This document shows, in pieces, positions 26,871 to 34,227 of a DNA stretch of 64,000 nucleotides (positions are counted from its first letter, which is position 1; the number at the start of each line of letters is the position of its first letter). The notes under the pieces are model-generated. The model made no database searches, was not told the origin of the DNA, and saw nothing but the letters and a program-made list of their open reading frames with translations. A program made the translations under genes and the position numbers. This DNA is from JAEUHO01 sp046350655. Lineage in GTDB: Bacteria > Planctomycetota > PLA2 > JAEUHO01. Location of the stretch: NCBI GenBank assembly GCA_046350655.1, contig JAXMAB010000005.1:372001-436000 (forward strand). The letters run 5' to 3'.

Positions 26871-27142
26871 AGACGCGCCAGATCGTGTCCGGCACCGGAT
26901 GGCGGGACTGCCCCCGGGGGGATCCCTGATTCCGCGACCCGCCACGCTTCGACCGGGAGGGGTGGGCGGCCAGCGCCCCGGGGGACCGTGAGGCCCGGCG
27001 GCAAACGCGCCAGATCGTGTCCGGCACCCGTTGGCGCGTTGGACCCGACGCGCGGCCGGCGACCCGGGGGGCCACCGGCCGGCGATCCGCCATTCTTCGA
27101 CCGGCATGGATTGGCGGATCGACCGGGGGGCTCGGCGGCGGG
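26871..27142. repeat. Imperfect tandem duplication, about 130-150 bp
   Basis: ACGCGCCAGATCGTGTCCGG recurs at 26873 and 27005, and CTTCGACCGG at 26947 and 27095, so the spacing is 132 then 148 bp with a 16-bp indel. Further short matches (CCGCCA, GGCGG, CCGGGGG) follow in the same order in both copies. The unit contains one GCGAGGCCCG-like segment at about 26990. Confidence 0.6.
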
Positions 27143-27156
27143 TTCTGCTCGACACG

Positions 27157-27195
27157 GGAAGTTGAACATGTTCAACTTGAACACGTTCAACTTCC
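27157..27195. promoter_or_regulatory. Operator-like array of GTTGAAC half-sites before the desaturase
   Basis: AAGTTGAACATGTTCAACTT (27159-27178) is a perfect 20-bp palindrome, and CTTGAACACGTTCAAC follows at once, giving two 16-bp palindromes of the form GTTGAAC-NN-GTTCAAC. The outermost arms GGAAGTTGAAC and GTTCAACTTCC also match. The array ends 13 bp before the start codon, so a bound repressor would block transcription or initiation. Desaturase genes are often controlled by TetR- or MarR-like lipid sensors. Confidence 0.65.
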
Positions 27196-27208
27196 GGTGG
27201 AGCGCCCC

Positions 27209-28768
27209 GTGGAACGCACTCGCCCCGTCCGACCGCCGCCCCGGCCGCCGCACGTCGCCGGCCAGCCCCTCGTCCCGGCCGACGTCGGGCGGGTGCGCTT
27301 CTCCGGCTCGAAGACGCTCTGGCTGTACGGCGCCGCCGCCCCGGCCCTCCTCTTCGGCGCGCCGGGCCTGACGGTCGCGACGGCCTCGATCGCGACGGGC
27401 CTCGCGGTCCTGACGGTGTGCCTCGGCCACTCGGTGGGCCTCCACCGGGGCGTGATCCACCGCGCGTTCGCGTGCGGCCCCCGCCTCCGGGCCGTCCTCC
27501 TCCTGCTGTTCTGCCAGACCGGCCTCGGCGGCCCGCTCGCGTGGATCCGCCTCCACCACGTCCGCGACCACTGGCAGAACCGCGCCGACACGCCCCCCTA
27601 CTTCGCCTACCGCCACGGCCTGCTGCGCGACTTCGTCTGGAACCTCCACCTCACGTTCGTCCCCCGCGACCCGGCGGACTTCGCGACCCGCTACGGCGTG
27701 CCCGCGTCGCTCGAGCGCGACCCGTGGCTGCGTGCGCTGGAAGCGACCTGGCGCCTCCAGGTGCTCGCCGCCTTCGGGCTCGCGTGGTGCCTCGGCGGCC
27801 TCGCGTTCGCGTCGTCGGTCGTGGCCGGGCGCGTCGCGGTGACGACGGTCTTCCACTGGTTCGTCGGCTACGCGGGCCACGCGTTCGGCCGCGCGCCGTA
27901 CGCGATCGACGGGGCGACCGAGGAGGGCCGCGACCACCGCCTCCTCGGCGCGCTGTCGTTCGGCGAGGGCTTCCACAACACGCACCATGCCTTCCCCCGC
28001 TGCGCCCGCATGGGCCACGGCCCCCTCGACCTCGACCTCGGCGCCTGCGTCGTCGACGTCCTCGCCCGCCTCGGGCTCGTGACCGACGTGATCCGCCGCG
28101 ACGACCCGCGGGCGCGGAAGCCGACGGCCCACGCGCGGCCCGCGCCGCCGCGCCCCCGGGCCCGCTCGGGGCCCCGCCGACGCGAGGCCCGGCGCGCGTT
28201 GATCCGCCTCCTCCGACAGGCCCACGCGGGCGAGGGCGGGGCCGCGCGCGCGTACGTCGGCCACCGGGCCTCGCTGTCCCCCGGGTCGACGCGCGCCACG
28301 ATCCACCGGCTCCTGTTCGACGAGGTCCGCCACCGCAAGGAGCTCCGCGGGATGCTCGCCGCGCTCGGCGCCCGGCCCGACCCCCACCTCGAGCGGACGC
28401 TCGGCGCCGTCGGTCGGCTGGTCGGCGGGTCGTGTCGCTTCCTCGGACGGTGGCTCCCCCTGGTCGGGGCGGCGAGGGTCGAGCGCCGCAACGTGCGGGA
28501 GTACGTGGAGGCGGCGGCCGCCGCGGCGCGGGCGGGCCGGCCGTACACGGCGGCGCGGCTGCGGCAGCTCGCCGACGTCGAGGCCGAGCACGCGACCGCC
28601 CTCGAGACCCTCGCGGCCGACTCCGCGGCCGACCGGGCCGGGCCCCCGCCGCGGGGCCCCGTGCGTCTGGTAGCGTCTCCGCGATGGGCCTCCGCGTCGG
28701 CAACTACGAGCTCGAGGAAGAGGTGCTCACCGCGGGCCCGAGCACCTTCTTCCGCGCGCGCAACGTGA
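27209..28768 (+). CDS. Acyl desaturase fused to a COQ7/ferritin-like diiron domain
   Basis: The 519-aa protein has two parts. Residues about 30-320 form a membrane fatty-acid desaturase with three His boxes: HRGVIH (in GLHRGVIHRAF), WIRLHHVRDHW, and FHNTHHAFP, plus hydrophobic helices between. After a Pro/Arg-rich linker (about 315-335) comes a ferritin-like domain resembling COQ7: QAHAGEGGAARAYVGHRA, FDEVRHRKELRGML and LADVEAEHATALETL give E and E..H diiron ligands. The linker is coded by a copy of the intergenic repeat (28179-28192), which suggests two genes fused. GTG 27209 is chosen because GGTGGAG stands 6 nt upstream. The last 28 codons overlap the next gene. It probably oxidises membrane lipids or a quinone precursor; the pairing of activities is unusual. 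Confidence 0.75.
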   Translation: MERTRPVRPPPRPPHVAGQPLVPADVGRVRFSGSKTLWLYGAAAPALLFGAPGLTVATASIATGLAVLTVCLGHSVGLHRGVIHRAFACGPRLRAVLLLLFCQTGLGGPLAWIRLHHVRDHWQNRADTPPYFAYRHGLLRDFVWNLHLTFVPRDPADFATRYGVPASLERDPWLRALEATWRLQVLAAFGLAWCLGGLAFASSVVAGRVAVTTVFHWFVGYAGHAFGRAPYAIDGATEEGRDHRLLGALSFGEGFHNTHHAFPRCARMGHGPLDLDLGACVVDVLARLGLVTDVIRRDDPRARKPTAHARPAPPRPRARSGPRRREARRALIRLLRQAHAGEGGAARAYVGHRASLSPGSTRATIHRLLFDEVRHRKELRGMLAALGARPDPHLERTLGAVGRLVGGSCRFLGRWLPLVGAARVERRNVREYVEAAAAAARAGRPYTAARLRQLADVEAEHATALETLAADSAADRAGPPPRGPVRLVASPRWASASATTSSRKRCSPRARAPSSARAT

Positions 28769-30399
28769 TCCTCGGCAGCCCGGTCAGCGTGCGCCGGCTG
28801 ACCATCGACCCGACCCGCGCCGACGACGTGCGGGCGACGTTCTTCCGCGAGATGCGGCACGCCGCCGCCCTGCAGCACCCGACGTGCTGGCGGCCCATCG
28901 ACGTCCTCGAGGCCGACGGCTACCTCTGGTCCGTGCAGGACGCGCGCCGCGGGACGATGACCGAGGACCGGGTCCGCGAGCTGGGCCCGATGACGCTCGC
29001 CGACGCGGCGCGCTACGGGAGCGAGCTGGCCGACGCCCTCTCCTACCTCCACGCGCGAGGCTTCGTCCACGGGCGCGTCTCGCCCCGTTGGACGCTCGTC
29101 GACGAGCAGGGCGCGCAGCTGATCTCGTTCACGAAGTCGGCCGACCTCGCCGCGGGCATCTGGCCCCTGCGCGACGCGGTCAACGGCCTGACGGCGTTCT
29201 CGTCGCCGGAGGAGCTCGCCGGCGCCCGCACGACGAGCGCGAGCGACCTCTACGCCCTGGCCGGGACCCTGGTCTTCTGGCTGACGGGCGCGTACCCGCG
29301 CGGCGGCGCGACGCCGCAGGACGCGTTCGTCCGCGCCAAGGCCGGCGCCCCCCTCGTCGACTTCCGCGCGCTCCGGCCCGACCTGCCGGCGGTGCTCGCC
29401 ACGGCGCTCGACCACGCGCTGGTCGCCGACCCGCAGCAGCGGCACGGCAGCGTCGCGTCGCTCGGCCAGCTCCTCGTCGAGACGTACCGCCGCCTCGCGG
29501 CGGAGGTGCCGAGCGGCTTCGAGACCGGCGTCTTCCTGCGGCCCACGGGCGGCATGGAGCCCGTGCAGATCCTCGGACGGCACGGCTCCGGCGCGTTCGG
29601 CGTCGTCTTCCGCGCGAAGGCCCGCGACCACGACACGGTCTACGCCGTGAAGGCGCTCAAGCCCGAGCACCGGCACGACACCGACGCGCGCGAACGGTTC
29701 CTGCGCGAGGCGCAGGCGCTCCAGGCGATCGACCACCCGAACGTCGTCCGCATCCGCGCGGTCGGCGAGGAGGGCGGGACGCCGTACGCCGTGATGGACT
29801 TCGTGGCGGGGCCCGACCTCGCGACGCTGCTGCTCCGCGAGGGCGCGATGCCGCCGTGCCGCGCCATGCGCATCGCCGCGGGCGTCGCGCGCGGGCTCGA
29901 GGCGATCCACCTCGAGGGCATCGTCCACCGCGACCTCAAGCCCCACAACATCCTCGTGGCGCCGGACGACCGGCCCGTGATCGCCGACTTCGGCGTCGCC
30001 CGCTCCATGTCCGCGACGCGCATGACGATGACGGGGCGCTTCGTCGGGACGCCGGCGTACATGGCGCCCGAGCAGTTCGACGACGAGGCGCCGACGTTCT
30101 CCGTCGACCTCTACGCGCTCGGCGCGATCCTCCACGAGATGCTCTCGGGCGCGGCCCCGTTCGCGGGCCGCGACGCGATCAGCACGATCCGCGCGATCCG
30201 CGAGCAGCCGGCGCCGCGCCTGCCCGACGACGTGCCCGAGTCCGTCCGCGAGGTCGTGGGCCGCCTGCTGCGGAAGGACCCCGCCGAGCGCTATCCGACG
30301 GCGACGGCGGTCCGCGGCGTGATCGAGGCGCTCCAGTGCCGCCTCGAGGCCGAACGCGAGCCCGAGGTCCCCCACCCGGCCCGAGCCGACGCCGAGTGA
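28684..30399 (+). CDS. Ser/Thr protein kinase with N-terminal pseudokinase domain
   Basis: The 571-aa protein carries two kinase folds. The N-terminal one (about 5-275) keeps the shape (VGNYELEEEVLTAGPSTFFRARN, SYLHARGFVHGRVSPRWTLV, SPEELAG, SDLYALAGTLVFWLTG) but has HGR in place of HRD and no DFG, so it is probably a pseudokinase. The C-terminal domain (about 290-555) is intact: GRHGSGAFGVVF, YAVKAL (Lys), HRDLKPHNIL, IADFGVARS and GTPAYMAPEQ. No transmembrane segment follows, so it is cytoplasmic. ATG 28684 lies inside the end of the desaturase fusion gene, implying coupling. Targets are unknown. Confidence 0.88.
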   Translation: MGLRVGNYELEEEVLTAGPSTFFRARNVILGSPVSVRRLTIDPTRADDVRATFFREMRHAAALQHPTCWRPIDVLEADGYLWSVQDARRGTMTEDRVRELGPMTLADAARYGSELADALSYLHARGFVHGRVSPRWTLVDEQGAQLISFTKSADLAAGIWPLRDAVNGLTAFSSPEELAGARTTSASDLYALAGTLVFWLTGAYPRGGATPQDAFVRAKAGAPLVDFRALRPDLPAVLATALDHALVADPQQRHGSVASLGQLLVETYRRLAAEVPSGFETGVFLRPTGGMEPVQILGRHGSGAFGVVFRAKARDHDTVYAVKALKPEHRHDTDARERFLREAQALQAIDHPNVVRIRAVGEEGGTPYAVMDFVAGPDLATLLLREGAMPPCRAMRIAAGVARGLEAIHLEGIVHRDLKPHNILVAPDDRPVIADFGVARSMSATRMTMTGRFVGTPAYMAPEQFDDEAPTFSVDLYALGAILHEMLSGAAPFAGRDAISTIRAIREQPAPRLPDDVPESVREVVGRLLRKDPAERYPTATAVRGVIEALQCRLEAEREPEVPHPARADAE

Positions 30400-30410
30400 C
30401 GCGAGGCCCG
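30398..30410. repeat. GCGAGGCCCG-family repeat at the kinase stop
   Basis: GACGCGAGGCCCG begins within the kinase TGA stop codon, so the repeat abuts the gene end directly. Confidence 0.55.
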
Positions 30411-30444
30411 GCGGCCGTCGTCGAACTTCACCGCGTGCGGAACC

Positions 30445-30879
30445 CTACTCCTCGGGCCCCTCATGGTCTCGGCGCAGACGGTGGCGCACGACGGCCACGA
30501 CTCGCACCCACGTTCGCTCGTTGTATCCCAGGTATCCCAGCTCCGCGGCCGATGGCCGCCAGAACGGCGCGGAGATGACGAGGATCACGCCTACTTCCAC
30601 GAGTTCCGCGGAGCAGTCCTCCTCACGCCAACGGCGCACCGAGTGGAGGGCCCGGACCAGCGCCGCGGCGAACTTCGCGGCGGGCGACTCCCCGCGCAGC
30701 GGCGGGAGTTCCCGGAGCTGATCGAAGTTCCAGTCGACCCACCGATCGATCGAGCGGCGCCTATGCGAAGAACGGTGCTGCTCGAGGATGCACCGCAAGG
30801 CCATCCAGGACACGGTGAGGAATGCCACCCCGGGGTCCGTCCCGGGTCTGTCGCCTGAGGAGTCCGCCCGTGTCGGCAC
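30445..30879 (-). CDS. Hypothetical protein, Trp/Arg-rich, lower GC
   Basis: An open frame of 144 codons. The interior looks protein-like (ALRCILEQHRSSHRRRSIDR, WVDWNFDQLRELPPLRGESP, VGVILVISAPFWRPSAAEL, YNERTWVRVVAVVRHRLRRD), with aromatic and aliphatic residues in helical spacing, and the stretch has a visibly lower GC content than its neighbours. The start is uncertain: GTG 30879 gives the longest form, ATG at about 30804 (ALRCILEQ) a 119-aa form; neither has a convincing ribosome site. A plus-strand frame (30463-30858) overlaps it and looks less natural. No family recognised. Confidence 0.4.
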   Translation of the reverse strand: MPTRADSSGDRPGTDPGVAFLTVSWMALRCILEQHRSSHRRRSIDRWVDWNFDQLRELPPLRGESPAAKFAAALVRALHSVRRWREEDCSAELVEVGVILVISAPFWRPSAAELGYLGYNERTWVRVVAVVRHRLRRDHEGPEE

Positions 30880-30973
30880 GCACGGAACGGTACCCGATCG
30901 GACGGGAGCGCGCGGGTCGCCCGGGGTCGACTCGCGTCGGATCCCGCGGCCCGGGGGGCGTCCCGGCGCGCGA

Positions 30974-31513
30974 TCAGGCGCCGCCGTGGCCCTGCAGGGA
31001 GGCCAGGAGCGAGACCTGGCCGGTGTGCTGCGCGAAGTGCTCGAGCGCGTGATAGAGGATCCAGCCGCGCGTCACGTCCTTCCCGCGGAGCGACACGACG
31101 GCGTCGAGGTCGGCGTCGCGCCACGTCGCGAGGGCCTCGCGCGTGCACGCGCGCGTGCGCGCGAGGAGGTCCACGTAGCGCGCGGCGTCCCAGCCGGCGA
31201 GCGCGGCCGGGTGCCCGCCGTCCGGTTTCGCCGGCATCCCGTCGTCGTCGACCCCGAGCCCCAGCCGCTCGCGGACGCGCGTCTCGACGACGGCGCGGTC
31301 GGCGACGCCGTGCGCGGCGATCGCGAGCCACCACACCTCGACGATCGCGTTGTGCGCGACGAGCATCCCGATCGAGTTCCGGCCCGGCGCGGGCTGCCAC
31401 GCGAGGTCGAGGCCCGGTCGCGCGAGGATCGCCTCGAGCTGCCGGTGCTGGTCGCGGAGCCCCTCCGCGAAGCGCGTGACGACGGGGTTCGCATCGGGCG
31501 TGCGGGCGTTCAT
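30974..31513 (-). CDS. DinB/DUF664 family protein
   Basis: The 179-aa protein is a second DinB-superfamily member, from the DUF664 (mycothiol-type transferase) side. Landmarks are EGLRDQHRQLEAIL, MLVAHNAIVEVWWLAIAAHG (about residue 50-70) and ILYHALEHFAQHTGQVSLLAS (about 152-172), which give the three His of the metal site. Its ATG overlaps the TGA of the ADP-ribosylglycohydrolase gene as ATGA, so the two are coupled. It is not closely similar to the DinB protein at 17598. Confidence 0.82.
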   Translation of the reverse strand: MNARTPDANPVVTRFAEGLRDQHRQLEAILARPGLDLAWQPAPGRNSIGMLVAHNAIVEVWWLAIAAHGVADRAVVETRVRERLGLGVDDDGMPAKPDGGHPAALAGWDAARYVDLLARTRACTREALATWRDADLDAVVSLRGKDVTRGWILYHALEHFAQHTGQVSLLASLQGHGGA

Positions 31514-32463
31514 CCCCGCACCGTACTCGACGGCCCGCCGGCGCGCCCGAGCCCGCGCCGAGGCCACCGCGCCGCGAACGCCGCCGCCGTCGCCTCGACG
31601 TCCTCGCGGTCGTCGAGCCGAGCGCGGAGGTCCTCGGGCACCGCGCGCAGCCCGAGCGCCGCACCGGCCACCTGCCCGGCGATCGACGCGATCGTGTCGG
31701 TGTCGCCCCCGGCGGCGACCGCCGAGGCGACGACCGCCTCGAACGGGTGGTCCTCGGCCCCGCGCGCCGCCAGCAGCGCGATCGGCACGCTGTCCACGAC
31801 GTACCCGGTCGCGCCGAACCGCGCCCCGGCCTCGGCCGGCGTCACGCGCCCGCACGCGTCCACCGCGCGCAGCCGGTCGCGGACCGCCGAGTCCGGCAGC
31901 GCCGCCGCGACGCGCTCGAGGAGCCCGTCGAGCGACGCGCCCGCTGCGGCCTCGCGCACGGCGACGACGACGGCCCACGCGCCGACGAACGCCTCGTCGT
32001 GCCGGTGCGTGATCGAGACGACGTCGCGCAACACGCGCCGGTCGCCGTCGTCGGCGGGGTCGAGACCGAACGCGAGCGGGGCGACCCGCATCGCGGCGCC
32101 GTTGCCCGCCGCCCGCTCGCCGACCGCCCCCGACAGCGTCCAGGGCGCGCCCGCGTCGAGCGAGCGCAGGGCGGCCGCGGTGCTCGCGCCGACCCCGCGC
32201 AGGCGCCCGGCGCGGAACCATCGCAGGAACGCGGCGGCGATCGTCGCCGGGTCCACCCGGCCGGCCTCGAGCACGGCCTCGCAGGTCGCGAGCGTCAGCT
32301 GCGTGTCGTCGCTCGCGACCAGCCGACGCGGAGGCGCGACCGGCCCGCGAGGGCCGCGACCCTCGGACGCGCCGCCCCACCCGTCGCCGATCGCACCGCC
32401 GACGATCGCGCCGACGACCCGATCGGCGTCCGTGGGGCGGCTCTCGTCGGCTCGCGGATCCAT
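31510..32463 (-). CDS. ADP-ribosylglycohydrolase family protein
   Basis: The 317-aa product has the ARH/DraG fold, which removes ADP-ribose from proteins or small molecules using two Mg ions. Metal and substrate motifs are AIVGGAIGDGWGGASEG (about 18-34), ASDDTQLTLATCEAVLE (about 50-66), GNGAAMRVAPLAF and GGDTDTIASIAGQVAGA near residue 265, all intact. No DraT-like transferase or nitrogenase gene is in the window, so the target is open. ATG 32463 is used; a GTG two codons earlier is possible. Confidence 0.88.
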   Translation of the reverse strand: MDPRADESRPTDADRVVGAIVGGAIGDGWGGASEGRGPRGPVAPPRRLVASDDTQLTLATCEAVLEAGRVDPATIAAAFLRWFRAGRLRGVGASTAAALRSLDAGAPWTLSGAVGERAAGNGAAMRVAPLAFGLDPADDGDRRVLRDVVSITHRHDEAFVGAWAVVVAVREAAAGASLDGLLERVAAALPDSAVRDRLRAVDACGRVTPAEAGARFGATGYVVDSVPIALLAARGAEDHPFEAVVASAVAAGGDTDTIASIAGQVAGAALGLRAVPEDLRARLDDREDVEATAAAFAARWPRRGLGRAGGPSSTVRG

Positions 32464-32534
32464 GTCGACGCCGCCTCCGGCGGCGCGGCCATGGAACCAC
32501 GACCGCCCGCGGGGCGGGACGGGAGGAGCGCCGG

Positions 32535-33896
32535 TCAGCGACCGGCGGACCGCGCCCGGCGGGGGCCGCGCGGCGCGGGACGACGGCGGCCGGAGAGCCA
32601 CCCCGTGATCGTCGCGGTCGCCACGAGGATCGCCGTCACCCCGAGCGCCGGGATCGGCGGCGTCCGCGCGGGGACGGGCTCCGGACCGCGCCGCGTCGGC
32701 CGCACCGTCGGCGTCGTCGCCGCCGGCACGCGGTTGAACCCCGCGACGTCGACGCCCGCGTACTTCGCGCGGAAGGCGGCCTCGGGGTCCGCCGACGACG
32801 CGAGGAACCGCGCCTCGTCCGCGCGGATCTCGGCGAACGAGGCGTCGCCGAGCGCCCGCTCGTCGTCGAACTCCGCCTCGACGCGCGCGAGCGAGACCAC
32901 GTCGTCGCGGCCGTCCTCGTCCCTCGCGCGTTGCGACGCGAGCACCTGACGCGCGAGCGCGCGGTACCGGTCGCGGACGTCCGCGCCGGGCGCGACGCGC
33001 GCCGCCGCCAGGAAGGCGCGCGCGGCGAGGTTCGCCGCGTCGCCCCACGTGTCCCAATCGCGGTCCGGGTCCGCGAGCAGGTGGCCGAGGCACTCGAGGA
33101 GCGCCGGGTCGTCCGGCCGCCCCGTGAAGATCATCCCGACGACGACCTCCGCCGCCTGCTCGCGCTCGATGCGGCTCAACGGCACCACGGTCTCGCCCTC
33201 GGGCGTGCGGCGCCCGGCGAGGTACGCCGCGAGCCCGATCTCGGGCGCGCGGCACCCGGTCCGCCCCGGGAACAACGGCAACGTGACCGCCCCGTCCACG
33301 CGGTGCGCCTCGACGTACTCGAGCACCTCGATGGCGGTCCGCATCCGCCCGAAGTGCCCCTCCGCGTTCACCTCGAGCGCGGCCCGCAGCGACGCGATGC
33401 CCTCCTCGCCGCGCCCCGCGTGCACCAGCGCGACGCCGAGGTTCGAGCGCGACTCGTAGCGCGCGGGGTCGAGCGCTAGCGCCGCCCGCGCCGTCGCGAC
33501 CGCCTCGTCGTGCCGCTCGAGGTGGTCGTACGCGATCACGAGGTCGTCCATCCACCGCAGGCGCGTCGCGAGGTCCGCCGGCGCCGTCGGCGCGACGATC
33601 GCGGCGACGTCCCCCGCGGCGACGCCGCGCGCGCTCGACGCGTCCACGATCCCGAGCCGTCGCTCGCGATCGCGCGCGCGCCACGCGTACCACAGGTCCG
33701 AGTGACGGACGTACGCCCCGGCCAGCACGTCGATCACGCCCGGGAACCACACCGTCTCGTCGACGAGCGTGTCGTAGTCCCACGGGCACGCCGACGCGGG
33801 CCGCACCGGCCCCGCGACGGCCGCCGCGAGCAGCACCCCGGCGACGATCCCGACCCGCGCCGCCGCCCTCGTCCGTGCCGTCGTCGGATGTCCCAT
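32535..33896 (-). CDS. Secreted TPR-containing protein with C-terminal membrane anchor
   Basis: The 453-aa protein has a signal peptide (VGIVAGVLLAAAVAGPVRPASA) and begins mature sequence with CPWDYDTLVDETVWFPGV. Two or more TPR-like helical pairs are visible (HDEAVATARAALALDPARYE, NLGVALVHAGRGEEGIASLR). The C-terminus has a hydrophobic segment IPALGVTAILVATATITGW followed by Arg-rich residues, so the protein is probably tethered in the inner membrane facing the periplasm. GGGAGGGACC precedes ATG 33896. Function unknown. It is divergent from the giant CARDB gene. Confidence 0.72.
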   Translation of the reverse strand: MGHPTTARTRAAARVGIVAGVLLAAAVAGPVRPASACPWDYDTLVDETVWFPGVIDVLAGAYVRHSDLWYAWRARDRERRLGIVDASSARGVAAGDVAAIVAPTAPADLATRLRWMDDLVIAYDHLERHDEAVATARAALALDPARYESRSNLGVALVHAGRGEEGIASLRAALEVNAEGHFGRMRTAIEVLEYVEAHRVDGAVTLPLFPGRTGCRAPEIGLAAYLAGRRTPEGETVVPLSRIEREQAAEVVVGMIFTGRPDDPALLECLGHLLADPDRDWDTWGDAANLAARAFLAAARVAPGADVRDRYRALARQVLASQRARDEDGRDDVVSLARVEAEFDDERALGDASFAEIRADEARFLASSADPEAAFRAKYAGVDVAGFNRVPAATTPTVRPTRRGPEPVPARTPPIPALGVTAILVATATITGWLSGRRRPAPRGPRRARSAGR

Positions 33897-34227
33897 GGTC
33901 CCTCCCGCGACGCGCCGTCCGTCGGCAACCGCCCCCCGCCCACCGCCGCGACCCCGTCCCCACGGACCGGTCGGACGCGGGGGTACGCGAGGCCCGCTGC
34001 GCGGCGAGGGGCGCGTCCGTCCGGAGGGAGAACGCGCGGCGCGGCGGGCGGTTCGGCGACGCCGCGGGCCGGCGGACGGGGCGGGCCGGCGGCGCCCCGG
34101 CGCGCGGGAGAGGGTGGAGGCTGCCCCCCGGCCTCGGAACGGGCCCTCCCTTCCCGGGTGACGTAGGGTTGCGGGGAGCCCCCCGCGCCCCCGCGCGGGC
34201 CTTGCGTCCCGCCCCCCGGATCCCCCC
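33897..34227. other. 331-bp divergent intergenic region
   Basis: Between the TPR gene (minus) and the CARDB gene (plus). It contains TACGCGAGGCCCG at 33984-33996, a family repeat, and very GC-rich sequence. I see no clear promoter hexamers. Six C residues directly precede the CARDB ATG. Confidence 0.45.

Larger units (their letters stand above)
26850..27208. other. 359-bp gap upstream of the desaturase gene
   Basis: Contains an imperfect tandem duplication (26871-27142) and a cluster of operator-like half-sites next to the desaturase start. No gene is supported. Confidence 0.5.
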
